Shown here one piece after another: positions 44,452 to 52,214 of a stretch of DNA of 64,000 bases. The stretch lies in NCBI RefSeq assembly GCF_009696675.1, contig NZ_VULN01000001.1, positions 186,001-250,000 of the forward strand, in the 5' to 3' direction. This DNA is from Acidaminococcus fermentans. Lineage in GTDB: Bacteria > Bacillota > Negativicutes > Acidaminococcales > Acidaminococcaceae. Made by a program: the position numbers and the translations under genes. Under the pieces are notes generated by a model, which did not search any database, was not told where the DNA came from, and was given only the letters and a program-made list of their open reading frames with translations. How positions within the stretch are numbered: position 1 is the stretch's first letter; the number at the start of each line of letters is the position of its first letter.

Positions 44452-45107
44452 ATGCCGTCCTCCAGGGCTTCCACACTTTTCCGGCTGCCGATGACCACCA
44501 AAAGGTCCCCTTCCGCAAGGGGCTTGGTGGGTTCCAGGGTCATTTCCGTGGAGCCGTCCTGGTGTTTGATGGCCACCACGTTCACCTGGTACTTCCGGCG
44601 CACGTCCATTTCCGCCAGGCTTTTCCCAGCCATTTTGGGGCTCAGGTTCACTTCCATCAGGCAGATGTTGTCGGACAGTTCCACAAAATCCAGGATATTG
44701 GTGTAGGCCAGGTTGTGGCCCACCCGGCGTCCCATGTCCCGTTCCGGATAGATGATCTTGGTGGCTCCCAGCTTCTTCAGCATCTTCCCGTGGATGGGAT
44801 TGGAGGCCTTGGCCACAATGGTCTTCAGCCCCGCTTCCCGGAGCAGCATGGTGGCCAGCAGGCTGGGTTCCAGGGTGCCGATGGCCACGATCCCCACGTC
44901 GAAATTCCGGATTCCCAGGCTGTTCACCGTCTTTTCGTCGATCACGTCGCAGACCACCGCATGGGTCAGTTTGTCCGCCATGTTTTCCACCACATCTTCA
45001 TTGTTGTCCACGCCCAGGACCTCGTGACCCAGGGCAGTGAGGGTTTCCGCCACACTGCTGCCGAACCGGCCCAATCCCCAGACGATAAATTGCTGTTTGT
45101 TTTTCAT
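44448..45107 (-). CDS. ktrA: Potassium uptake regulatory subunit, TrkA/KtrA family
   Basis: The 219-aa cytoplasmic protein has an N-terminal RCK/TrkA-N nucleotide domain with WGLGRFGSSVAETL near residue 10 and a C-terminal TrkA-C domain (about 135-219). It gates the membrane subunit encoded directly upstream (16-nt gap). The single RCK set is the KtrA arrangement rather than the duplicated E. coli TrkA. Confidence 0.92.
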   Translation of the reverse strand: MKNKQQFIVWGLGRFGSSVAETLTALGHEVLGVDNNEDVVENMADKLTHAVVCDVIDEKTVNSLGIRNFDVGIVAIGTLEPSLLATMLLREAGLKTIVAKASNPIHGKMLKKLGATKIIYPERDMGRRVGHNLAYTNILDFVELSDNICLMEVNLSPKMAGKSLAEMDVRRKYQVNVVAIKHQDGSTEMTLEPTKPLAEGDLLVVIGSRKSVEALEDGI

Positions 45108-45123
45108 GATATCCCCATAACTC

Positions 45124-46452
45124 CTAACCGATGATGATATGTTCCTTGGGATAATGGATGTGTCCCGAAGGTTTGTTGGCCGCCAGAGCCAGGGCGAAGG
45201 TCATGAACCCTACCCGGCCTGCATACATGGACAAAATCAGGATGATCTTGCTGGCGGTGCCGATATGCTGGCTGAGCCCGGTGGACAGTCCCACCGTGGC
45301 ATAGGCGGACACCACTTCGAAAGCCGCCGCCAGAAAGCTGGTGTCCTCCAGGCAGGTGAGAGCCAGGGTGGCAAAGGCCACCCACAAAAGGGACAGGCTG
45401 GTGATGGCGAAGGCCTGGAACAGGGTCTCCTCCCCGATCCGCCGTCCGAAGATTTCACATTCGCTTTTGCCCCGGACCACCTGCCAGATGTTCAGCAGCA
45501 GCAGGGCAAAGGTGGTGGTCTTGATGCCGCCCCCGGTGGATGCCGGGGATGCCCCGATGAACATGAGGAAAATGGTGAAGATCATGGTGGGCACCCGGAG
45601 GCTGTTCAGGTCCACAGAATTGAACCCGGCGGTCCGGGGGCTCACCGACTGCATGAAGCTGGCCCAGAAGGCATCCCCGGTGCTGAGGCTGCCCAGGGTG
45701 GCAGGATTCCGGCTTTCCAGCAGAGCGAACCCGATCATCCCGATGCCGATCAGAAGCCCGGTCACTGTCAGCACCATTTTGCTGTGGAGTTTCAGCCGCT
45801 GGAAGCACCGTTTCTGGAGCACATCCCGCATCACCGCGAACCCCAGGCCCCCCAGGATGATCAGCAGACCGATGGACAGGTTCACCACCGGATCCCCCAC
45901 AAAAGCCGTCAGGCTCTGGTAGTGGCCGAACAGGTCGAACCCGGCGTTGCAGAAGGCAGACACCGCGTGCCAGTAGCCGTAGTAGATCCCCCGGAGGCCG
46001 TACTGGGGCCAGAACCGGAAGGCCAGCACCGTGCCGAAGAACCCTTCGATCACCGCCGTGTATTTGGCGATCCGCAGGCTCATCCGCACCACCCCATCCA
46101 GTTCGTCCTGGTTCAGGGAAGCCTGGATGTTCAGCCGGGATTGCAGGTCGATCTTTTTCCGCAGCAATACGGAAAACAACGTGGCGAACAGCACCAGTCC
46201 CAGGCCCCCCAGCTGGATCAGGGCGATGATCACCAATTGGCCGAAGGTGGAAAAATACGTCCCTGTATCCACCACCACAAGGCCGGTGACGCAGGAGGCG
46301 GAAGTGGCGGTGAAGAGAGCGTCCACAAAGGACAGCCCTGCCCCTTCCCGGCCGGCAAAGGGCAGCATCAGCAGCAGGGCCCCGGCCAGGATCAGCCCGG
46401 CGAAAGTCAGGGCGATCAGCTGGGAAGGGGAAAAATGTCTAATCTGGTTCAA
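45124..46452 (-). CDS. ktrB: Potassium uptake membrane subunit, TrkH/KtrB family
   Basis: The 442-aa membrane protein has the four-fold M1-P-M2 pore pattern. Filter-like segments include ATSASCVTGLVVVDTG near residue 50, AVSAFCNAGFDLFGHY near 165, and TAGFNSVDLNSL near 275. KtrAB systems of many bacteria need Na+, which fits the sodium-centred physiology here. It follows the FMN dehydrogenase gene by 12 nt. Confidence 0.92.
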   Translation of the reverse strand: MNQIRHFSPSQLIALTFAGLILAGALLLMLPFAGREGAGLSFVDALFTATSASCVTGLVVVDTGTYFSTFGQLVIIALIQLGGLGLVLFATLFSVLLRKKIDLQSRLNIQASLNQDELDGVVRMSLRIAKYTAVIEGFFGTVLAFRFWPQYGLRGIYYGYWHAVSAFCNAGFDLFGHYQSLTAFVGDPVVNLSIGLLIILGGLGFAVMRDVLQKRCFQRLKLHSKMVLTVTGLLIGIGMIGFALLESRNPATLGSLSTGDAFWASFMQSVSPRTAGFNSVDLNSLRVPTMIFTIFLMFIGASPASTGGGIKTTTFALLLLNIWQVVRGKSECEIFGRRIGEETLFQAFAITSLSLLWVAFATLALTCLEDTSFLAAAFEVVSAYATVGLSTGLSQHIGTASKIILILSMYAGRVGFMTFALALAANKPSGHIHYPKEHIIIG

Positions 46453-46464
46453 AGCCCCTCCACC

Positions 46465-47478
46465 TTATTTCCGGACCATTTCCGAAGAGATTTCCTTCAG
46501 GGAAGCGGCGCCGCACATTTCCATGGTGTCCGCCAGTTCCGCCCCCAGTTTGTCCGCCAGGAGTCTGGCGCCTTCCTTGCCGCCCCCATAGACCGCGTTT
46601 ACGAAGGGACGGGCAATGAGCACCGCGTCAGCCCCCAGGGCCAGGGCCTTGAACACATCCACCCCGCTGCGGATGCCCCCGTCCACAAAGATCTTCATGG
46701 TGCCGCCTACGGCTACGGCGATTTCTTCCAGGACTTCCGCCGTTGCCGGGCTCTGGTCCAGCACCCGGCCCCCATGGTTGGACACCACGATGGCAGAAGC
46801 ACCGGCTTCCCGGGCCTTCAGGGCCCCCTTCACGCTCATGATCCCCTTGATGATGAAGGGCAGACCCGCGTCTTTGATGATGGCTTGCATTTCTTCCACG
46901 GATTTGCTGCCCGCAGGGGGGACGAAATTCTTCAGGAAGGGCAGCCCGGCCGCATCCACGTCCATGGCCACGGCAAAGGCCCCGGATTGTTTCACCAGGT
47001 CCATTTTTTCAGCGATCATCTGGGCGTTCCAGGGTTTCACCGTAGGCACCCCCACGCCTCCGCAGGCCTTGATGGCAGCGGTGGCTCCCTGCATCACCTG
47101 GGGATCCATCCCGTCCCCGGTAAAGGCGGCGATGCCCGCTTCCGCGCACCCGGGCACCAGTTCCGCATTGTAGGTCACATCATTGTATTTGTCGCTGTAG
47201 TGCATGGCCACAGCTCCCACCGGCCCGGCGAAAATAGGATATTTGAAGGTCCGTCCGAACAGTTCGATGGAAGTGTCCACCGGCCGTTTTTCGCAAAGGG
47301 TATCCATCACCACACGGATGTCCTGCCATTTGGCATAGTTCCGAATGGCCGTATCCCCCACTCCTTTGGCCCCGGGGCCGGGAATGGTGTTCCGGCAGGC
47401 AACCCCGTTGCACACCGGGCAGCCCTTGCATTTACCCAGACATTTTCTGGCATTTTCCATAACTTCCTTGAAATCCAT
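46465..47478 (-). CDS. FMN-dependent alpha-hydroxy-acid dehydrogenase family protein
   Basis: The 337-aa protein (ATG at 47478 after GGGGAGTGAC) has the TIM-barrel family signatures. FMN and substrate blocks are IVVSNHGGRVLDQSPATAEVL near residue 225 and DGGIRSGVDVFKALALGADAV near 262. Its N-terminus carries clustered cysteines (CLGKCKGCPVCNGVAC, residues about 12-28) not found in classical lactate oxidase and possibly binding a metal or Fe-S cluster. Substrate may be lactate or 2-hydroxyglutarate; undetermined. It heads the ktrB-ktrA-trmH group. Confidence 0.85.
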   Translation of the reverse strand: MDFKEVMENARKCLGKCKGCPVCNGVACRNTIPGPGAKGVGDTAIRNYAKWQDIRVVMDTLCEKRPVDTSIELFGRTFKYPIFAGPVGAVAMHYSDKYNDVTYNAELVPGCAEAGIAAFTGDGMDPQVMQGATAAIKACGGVGVPTVKPWNAQMIAEKMDLVKQSGAFAVAMDVDAAGLPFLKNFVPPAGSKSVEEMQAIIKDAGLPFIIKGIMSVKGALKAREAGASAIVVSNHGGRVLDQSPATAEVLEEIAVAVGGTMKIFVDGGIRSGVDVFKALALGADAVLIARPFVNAVYGGGKEGARLLADKLGAELADTMEMCGAASLKEISSEMVRK

Positions 47479-47527
47479 TTCTGTCACTCCCCTGTAGTAG
47501 GAGGCACCGCCTCCAGATTCGAATCCT

Positions 47528-47575
47528 ATTATACCACACTTCCCCCTTGCGCTCCCCCTCAAAATACGCTATAAT
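47528..47575. promoter_or_regulatory. Back-to-back promoters between the FMN and sodium-pump genes
   Basis: Leftward: an extended -10 TGTGGTATAAT on the minus strand (hexamer 47528-47533). Rightward: TTGCGC (47547-47552) and TATAAT (47570-47575), 17 bp apart, giving a start near 47582. Confidence 0.6.
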
Positions 47576-47580
47576 ACCCA

Positions 47581-47672
47581 CATACAAATGGATAAAACCT
47601 TCCTGCGTATGGCACAGGGGCAGGAGGGATCATGAGGACCTGGCATTGAAAAATGTCCGGTCCTCTTTTTTG
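47581..47672 (+). promoter_or_regulatory. Attenuator-like leader of the sodium-pump beta subunit
   Basis: The leader RNA would contain a 9-bp hairpin CCTTCCTGC / GCAGGAGGG (47598-47606 with 47620-47628). Its 13-nt loop can pair GTATG (47607-47611) with CATAC at the very 5' end (47581-47585), an H-type pseudoknot arrangement. It is followed by an intrinsic terminator GAGGACC / GGTCCTC with six T (47634-47672), all upstream of the ORF. I do not recognise a known riboswitch class. Confidence 0.55.
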
Positions 47673-47709
47673 GTGTTCTACCTGGCACATTCTACAATGA
47701 GGTGATTGT

Positions 47710-48861
47710 ATGTCAAACGCAAGCCAAGTACTGCAGGAACTGTTTTCCGGGGTCTTCGCCATGGGCGACTGGACCATCTGGGTCATGCTGGCCATCGGGG
47801 CCATCCTGATCTGGCTGGGGGTCCGGAAGGGCTACGAGCCGGTGCTCCTTTTCCCCATGGGGGTGGGCTGCATCCTGGCCAACATCCCCGGCCATTTTGC
47901 CGTCATGCCCACCGGGGGCGGTGAACCGGGCTTCCTTACCGTCCTGTACAACATGGGTATCGCCAACGAACTGTTCCCGGTGCTGATCTTCATCGGCATC
48001 GGCGCCATGTGCGACTTCACTCCCCTGATCCGGGCTCCCTACATGATGCTGTTCGCAGCCGCCGCCCACCTGGGGATTTTCGCCGCCACCCTCTGTGCCA
48101 CCCTGGTGGGCTTCCCCTTCAACGAAGCCGCTTCCATCGGGATCATCGGCGCCGCTGACGGCCCCACCACCATTTTCGTGGCCCAGAAATTCGCCACCGA
48201 GATGCTGGCTCCCCTTACCGTCACCGCCTTCTGCTACATGTCCCTGGTGCCCATTATCCAGCCTCCTGTGGTGAAGCTGCTGACCACCAAAGAAGAACGG
48301 CGGATCCGGATGCCCTATCACGAAGAAAAGCCCGTATCCCAGACAGCCCTGTTCCTGTTCCCGCTTATGGTCACCCTGATCGCCGGGATCATCGCTCCCA
48401 TTTCCGTACCCCTCATCGGGGCCCTGATGTTCGGGAACCTGCTGAAAGTGTCCGGCTGCTGCGACAGCCTGTCCAACTGTGCCCAGAATGAACTGACCAA
48501 CCTGGTGACCCTGCTCCTGGGGATCACCGTAGGAGCCACCATGACCGCGGAAAACATCCTGACCCTCCAGGTGCTGAAGATCCTGGCCCTGGGTGCGGTG
48601 GCCTTCATCTTCGACACGGTGGGTGGCCTGCTGTTCGCCAAAATAGTCAACCTGTTCCTGAAAAAGAAGATCAATCCCATGATCGGGGCCTGCGGCATTT
48701 CCGCCTTCCCCATCTCCGGCCGGGTCATCGCCCGGATGGCCCTGAAGGAAGATCCCACCAACTTCATCATCCAGTCCGCCATCGGAGTGAACGTGGCCGG
48801 ACAGGTGGCCAGCGTGGTAGCCGGCGGCCTGGCCATGGCCCTGATCCCGGTGTTAATGTAA
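47710..48861 (+). CDS. Sodium-translocating decarboxylase beta subunit (OadB/GcdB/MmdB family)
   Basis: The beta subunit moves 1-2 Na+ outward as carboxybiotin is decarboxylated. The 383-aa membrane protein has the family blocks PVLIFIGIGAMCDFTPLI near residue 96, IIGAADGPTTIFVAQKFA (with the conserved Asp) near 145, NLLKVSGC near 245, and GVNVAGQVASVVAGG at the C-terminus. The A. fermentans enzyme of this type is glutaconyl-CoA decarboxylase. No alpha or biotin-carrier gene is adjacent, so the identity of the partner enzyme is open. AGGTGA precedes the ATG. Confidence 0.9.
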   Translation: MSNASQVLQELFSGVFAMGDWTIWVMLAIGAILIWLGVRKGYEPVLLFPMGVGCILANIPGHFAVMPTGGGEPGFLTVLYNMGIANELFPVLIFIGIGAMCDFTPLIRAPYMMLFAAAAHLGIFAATLCATLVGFPFNEAASIGIIGAADGPTTIFVAQKFATEMLAPLTVTAFCYMSLVPIIQPPVVKLLTTKEERRIRMPYHEEKPVSQTALFLFPLMVTLIAGIIAPISVPLIGALMFGNLLKVSGCCDSLSNCAQNELTNLVTLLLGITVGATMTAENILTLQVLKILALGAVAFIFDTVGGLLFAKIVNLFLKKKINPMIGACGISAFPISGRVIARMALKEDPTNFIIQSAIGVNVAGQVASVVAGGLAMALIPVLM

Positions 48862-48874
48862 AGGAGGCAGAAAC

Positions 48875-48997
48875 ATGGATTCCGTAACCGCAGCCCTGCA
48901 GCTTCTCGTCATCGCCTACCCCACCCTGTTCGTGGTCATGGCCCTGTTCGCCGGCCTGACATGGGGCCTGACGAAACTGTTTCCGGCGAAAGAATAA
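48875..48997 (+). CDS. 40-aa membrane protein, candidate small subunit of the sodium pump
   Basis: An AAGGAGG site 9 nt upstream and a gap of only 13 nt from the beta-subunit stop support translation. The 40-residue product is one membrane span (about 6-27) followed by a short basic end (TKLFPAKE). It recalls the single-span N-terminus of OadG-type gamma/delta subunits, or the tiny epsilon subunit of methylmalonyl-CoA decarboxylase. Function is inferred only from this position and topology. Confidence 0.65.
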   Translation: MDSVTAALQLLVIAYPTLFVVMALFAGLTWGLTKLFPAKE

Positions 48998-49002
48998 GGT
49001 GT

Positions 49003-49092
49003 GCTGCGAAGCAGCAGCCCGGTCAACGGTCAGCTGTCAACGGCAGCGGCCGAAGGTAAGAACCCGCCCTGTTTGGGCGGGTTCTTTTTGTA
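49003..49092 (+). terminator. 3' module of the sodium-pump operon
   Basis: After the small gene comes a GCTGC / GCAGC hairpin, then heptads GTCAACG, GTCAGCT, GTCAACG (49022-49042), then CCGAAGG and a strong terminator AAGAACCCGCCC / GGGCGGGTTCTT with T-run (49057-49089). Its order matches the module after crt. Confidence 0.85.
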
Positions 49093-49415
49093 TGGAAAAA
49101 GCCTTCCGGCCCCAACGGACCGGACTGTACTTCACGTCCCGGCAGCCCCTACCACGTTGATATCAAAGCGCCAATGAAAAAAATCAGGGAAACGGACTCA
49201 TCGAAAAATCCGTTTCCCTGATCCTTCTATCCAACCTCTGACCCCAACGCCGTAGGGGCGGGCCCCAGGCACGCCCGTCCCGGCCGCCGTTTTTATACGT
49301 TCCCAGGAACCCGCCCCGTGGGTTCCCTCCTGCCGCTAGAGACTAGAGACTAGTGACTGTCAGCTCATGACCACCTGCCCCCGGCAGATGATTTCCATCG
49401 GCGTGAGACGTGAGA
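49093..49415. repeat. Family A intergenic repeat, copy 6 (divergent), with right module
   Basis: A degenerate A body keeps CCCCTACCACGTTG on the left (49146-49159), the paired GGGAAACGGA / TCCGTTTCCC in the centre (about 49187-49218) and CTGACCCCAACGCCGTAGGG on the right (49238-49257). It is followed by hairpin GGAACCCG / GTGGGTTCC and heptads CTAGAGA, CTAGAGA, CTAGTGA (49336-49356). A CTGCC / GGCAG hairpin comes next, then a second short heptad pair CGTGAGA x2 (49402-49415). No gene lies in 48998-49508. Confidence 0.8.
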
Positions 49416-49472
49416 CGGAAAAGCGGCCCTGTTCCCTTCTTCAGGTTACAAACTCATTCTGTTCCGATCCAT

Positions 49473-49492
49473 GTTATAATATTAAAAATAAC
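49473..49492 (+). promoter_or_regulatory. Promoter and dyad of the DUF4258/YgiT pair
   Basis: An extended -10 TGTTATAAT (hexamer 49475-49480) lies 28 nt before the first gene. A GTTAT-N10-ATAAC dyad (49473-49492) overlaps it, a natural place for antitoxin autoregulation. Confidence 0.5.
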
Positions 49493-49508
49493 AGAAGGGA
49501 ATAAAAAG

Positions 49509-49820
49509 ATGCTGACCATAGAACTCATACAGTCATTATGTCATCAAGGTAAAATACAATGGACAAATCATGTAATGCAGCGTCTAATCAAACGCAACAT
49601 ATCTCGGGAAGATGTTAAAAATGCCATTGCCTCAGGAAAAGTGATTGAATATTACCCTGACGACTTTCCCTATCCCAGCTGTCTAATTTTAAGTCTTGCC
49701 TTGAAAGGTGGGCCTCTGCATATTGTTTGCGGAGTTGGAGATGGTATTCTCTGGATTATCACTGCCTATAGGCCTGACCCGTTGCAATGGGATGATACTT
49801 TCTCTCACAGAAAGGAGTAG
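49509..49820 (+). CDS. DUF4258 protein, probable toxin of a toxin-antitoxin pair
   Basis: The ATG at 49509 follows GAAGGG and gives 103 aa. The protein matches the DUF4258 pattern: IQWTNHVMQRLIKRNISREDV near residue 15, a GKVIEYYPDDFPYPSCL block near 43, and ITAYRPDPLQWDD at the end. DUF4258 proteins are usually paired with a YgiT-type zinc-finger antitoxin, as here (6-nt gap). The gene is much more AT-rich than all neighbours, consistent with recent transfer. Confidence 0.82.
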   Translation: MLTIELIQSLCHQGKIQWTNHVMQRLIKRNISREDVKNAIASGKVIEYYPDDFPYPSCLILSLALKGGPLHIVCGVGDGILWIITAYRPDPLQWDDTFSHRKE

Positions 49821-49826
49821 TCTGAA

Positions 49827-50054
49827 ATGAAATGTTTTTTATGCAAAGGAACCCTTGAAAATAAACTGACAACCTTCATGGTAGATTTGGGAAACTGCAT
49901 TGTTATTGTCAAGAACGTACCCTCTCAAGTTTGTACACAATGTGGTGAAGTTTCTTATTCTGATGAAGTGGCCGCCCGTCTGGAACAACTTGTCGACCAG
50001 GTCAAAAATTCACTGACCGAAATTGCAGTAATCAATTATCCATCTGCTGCGTGA
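49827..50054 (+). CDS. YgiT-type zinc-finger antitoxin-like protein
   Basis: The 75-aa protein has two CxxC knuckles (MKCFLCKG and VCTQCGEVSYSD), the zinc ribbon of MqsA/YgiT antitoxins. A short helical segment (AARLEQLVDQVKNSL) follows. The DNA-binding HTH of full-length MqsA is lacking, so it is the short YgiT class. It is cotranscribed after the DUF4258 gene and shares its AT-rich composition. Confidence 0.82.
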   Translation: MKCFLCKGTLENKLTTFMVDLGNCIVIVKNVPSQVCTQCGEVSYSDEVAARLEQLVDQVKNSLTEIAVINYPSAA

Positions 50055-50061
50055 ATAGGTT

Positions 50062-50450
50062 GGAAAAGGCCGCCGGAAAATCCGGCGGTCTTTTGGTTCA
50101 TCGTGAGTCGTTCATCGTTTCGGATGCCAGATGTTGCCGCATCTGCCTTTGAACGTGAAACCCTCCGGCCGGGATGGGCTTCCCTTCGGGAAGCCCCTAC
50201 CACGTTGGGGTCAGAGATGCAACAGAAAATCAGAGAAACGGGGTTGTCAAAAAATCCGTTCCTGTGACCGTTGTACTCAACATCCGACAGCAACGCCGTA
50301 GGGGCGAGCCGCAGGCCCGCCCATCCCGGCCTGCGGTTTTGATACGTTCCCAGGAACCCGCCCGGCAGGTTCCCTCCTGCCGCTAGAGACTAGAGACTAG
50401 TGACTGTCATCTGACCGGGGCTGCTGCCAACCAACAGCCCCTCCCCCTTG
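50062..50450. repeat. Family A intergenic repeat, copy 7, full symmetric module
   Basis: After the antitoxin gene come a terminator GGCCGCCGG / CCGGCGGTC with T-run (50066-50094), heptads GTTCATC, GTGAGTC, GTTCATC (50096-50116) and a CAGATG / CATCTG hairpin. A diverged A body follows (CCCCTACCACGTTGGGGTC at 50195-50213, GCCGTAGGGGCG at 50296-50307). The right side has hairpin GGAACCCGCC / GCAGGTTCC, heptads CTAGAGA, CTAGAGA, CTAGTGA (50383-50403) and a GGGGCTG / CAGCCCC hairpin. No gene lies in 50055-50510. Confidence 0.82.
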
Positions 50451-50510
50451 CCCCCGTCCCCCATCTGTTCTATACTAATACCCGTGACCAATAGGAAAGG
50501 ATGCCTGTCA

Positions 50511-51284
50511 ATGGAAAAATACATCGATATCAATGAAAACGGCCTGAGCGTCCGGTGCAAGCTGTTCTACCAGAAGGACTTCCGGAACATTCCCAACCTG
50601 GCCATCTGCACCCACGGGTTCGGGGGCAACAAGGAGAACCATTCCGCCGCCAAGTTCGCCCAGCAGCTGATCACCAAGTACAAGGGATACGGGGCCCTGG
50701 TGTTCGACTGGCCCTGCCATGGGGCGGATGCCCGGAAGAAGCTGGTGCTGGAGGAATTCATGACCTACCTGACCCTGGTGGTGGACTATGCCCATAAAGA
50801 ACTCCACGCCACCACCCTGTACAACTACTCCACCAGCTTCGGGGCCTACCTGACCTTGAAATACATGGCGGAAGTGGGGAATCCCTTTAAAAAGGTGGCT
50901 CTCCGGTGCCCGGGGATCCACATGGCCCAGCTGGTAAAGAACTACCTGAGCCCGGAAGAAATGGAAAAGCTGGAAAAGGGCAAGGAAGTCCAGGTGGGCT
51001 ATGAACGGAAGATGAAAATGGACAAACAGTTCGTGGAAGACCTGGAAAAATCCGATGTGCGGAAGTACGAGTACTTTGACTGGGCCGATGACATGCTGAT
51101 TCTCCACGGGACCAAGGACAAGCTGGCCCCCATCGAGGATTCCCGGGAATTTGCAGAAAACAACGTAATTACCTTCATCCCGGTGGAAAATGCCAACCAC
51201 ACCTTCTCGGATCCCAAGACCAGCGATTTCGCCGCCCATACCATAGTAGAATTCTTCGGACCGGACACAAAAAAAGAGGACTGA
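50511..51284 (+). CDS. Alpha/beta hydrolase
   Basis: The ATG at 50511 follows GGAAAGG, giving 257 aa. The fold is clear from the oxyanion block [20 protein letters not shown] near residue 32, the nucleophile elbow YSTSFGAYL near 108, and the Asp/His pair in [10 protein letters not shown] and [11 protein letters not shown] near the end. The elbow is S-T-S-F-G rather than the strict GxSxG. It is probably an esterase or acyl hydrolase with no signal peptide. The last codons form one arm of the shared terminator. Confidence 0.87.
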   Translation: MEKYIDINENGLSVRCKLFYQKDFRNIPNLAICTHGFGGNKENHSAAKFAQQLITKYKGYGALVFDWPCHGADARKKLVLEEFMTYLTLVVDYAHKELHATTLYNYSTSFGAYLTLKYMAEVGNPFKKVALRCPGIHMAQLVKNYLSPEEMEKLEKGKEVQVGYERKMKMDKQFVEDLEKSDVRKYEYFDWADDMLILHGTKDKLAPIEDSREFAENNVITFIPVENANHTFSDPKTSDFAAHTIVEFFGPDTKKED

Positions 51285-51308
51285 CTTTCGTCAGTCCTCT
51301 TTTTTTGT
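51267..51308. terminator. Shared bidirectional terminator encoding both C-termini
   Basis: A perfect 18-bp inverted repeat (51267-51284 and 51291-51308, loop CTTTCG) contains the last five codons and stop of the hydrolase on the plus strand and of ftsY on the minus strand. Both proteins therefore end in the same residues, TKKED. Confidence 0.92.
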
Positions 51309-52214
51309 CTCAAACAAGGCTTCCACAAACTGCTGGGGATCGAAGGGGCGGAAATCCATCATCCCTTCTCCCACGCCGATCCACTTTACATCCAGCCCCA
51401 GTTCTTCCTTGATGGCGATCACCACGCCCCCTTTGGCGGTGCCGTCCAGCTTGGTGAGCACCACCCCGGTCACATGGGCGGTTTCCAGGAAGATCTTGGC
51501 CTGGCTGATGGCGTTCTGGCCGGTGGTGGCGTCCAGCACCAGCAAGGTCTCATGAGGCCCGTCGGGGATCTCTTTCCGAATCACCCGGTAGATCTTGTCC
51601 AGTTCCTTCATGAGATTGGTTTTGTTGTGGAGCCGTCCGGCGGTATCCACGAACAGCACATCCGCCTTCCGGGCAATGGCTGCCTGGACCCCGTCGTACA
51701 CCACTGCCGCCGGGTCCGCACCGTCCCCGTGGGCGATCACGTCCACCTGGGCCTTCTTCCCCCAGATCTGGAGCTGTTCCGTAGCCCCGGCCCGGAAGGT
51801 GTCCGCAGCGCACATCATCACCTTGTAGCCCATCAGCCGGTAATAGTTGCTGAGCTTGCCGATGGTGGTGGTCTTCCCCACCCCGTTCACCCCCACCACC
51901 AGCACAATGGAGGGATGGCCTTTGAACCGCATCCGGGGCCCGTTGGTCTTCAGCAGGTCCGCAATGTAGTTTTTCAGGAAGGGCAGGGCCTCTGCCGGGG
52001 ATTTGATCTGCCGGGTGGCAGCGGCCTTCCGAAGGGCGGCCATGATCTTTTCCGTGGTCTTGATCCCCACGTCCCCGGCCACCAGGATCATCTCCATCTC
52101 ATCCATGAAGTCCTCGTCCAGGTCCACACTGGCCCCCACCAGGTCCTCCATCCGTTCGGTGAAGTTTTTCCGGGTCTTGCTGAGCCCGTCTTTCAGTTGT
52201 TCCATAAAACTCAT
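51291..52214 (-). CDS. ftsY: Signal recognition particle receptor FtsY
   Basis: FtsY docks SRP-ribosome complexes at the membrane. The 307-aa protein lacks the long acidic A domain and consists of the N domain (about 1-95) and the G domain with [16 protein letters not shown] near residue 106, [11 protein letters not shown] near 139, DTAGR near 190, and [10 protein letters not shown] near 250. Its start overlaps the smc stop (ATGA-type), so it is coupled to smc. Confidence 0.95.
   Translation of the reverse strand: MSFMEQLKDGLSKTRKNFTERMEDLVGASVDLDEDFMDEMEMILVAGDVGIKTTEKIMAALRKAAATRQIKSPAEALPFLKNYIADLLKTNGPRMRFKGHPSIVLVVGVNGVGKTTTIGKLSNYYRLMGYKVMMCAADTFRAGATEQLQIWGKKAQVDVIAHGDGADPAAVVYDGVQAAIARKADVLFVDTAGRLHNKTNLMKELDKIYRVIRKEIPDGPHETLLVLDATTGQNAISQAKIFLETAHVTGVVLTKLDGTAKGGVVIAIKEELGLDVKWIGVGEGMMDFRPFDPQQFVEALFETKKED

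Noticed and set aside
47581-47611. Firm claim of a pseudoknot riboswitch in the sodium-pump leader
   Set aside because: The second stem is only 5 bp, and its 5' strand begins at or just before the predicted transcription start, so it could be chance. I kept it as a hint within the attenuator finding.
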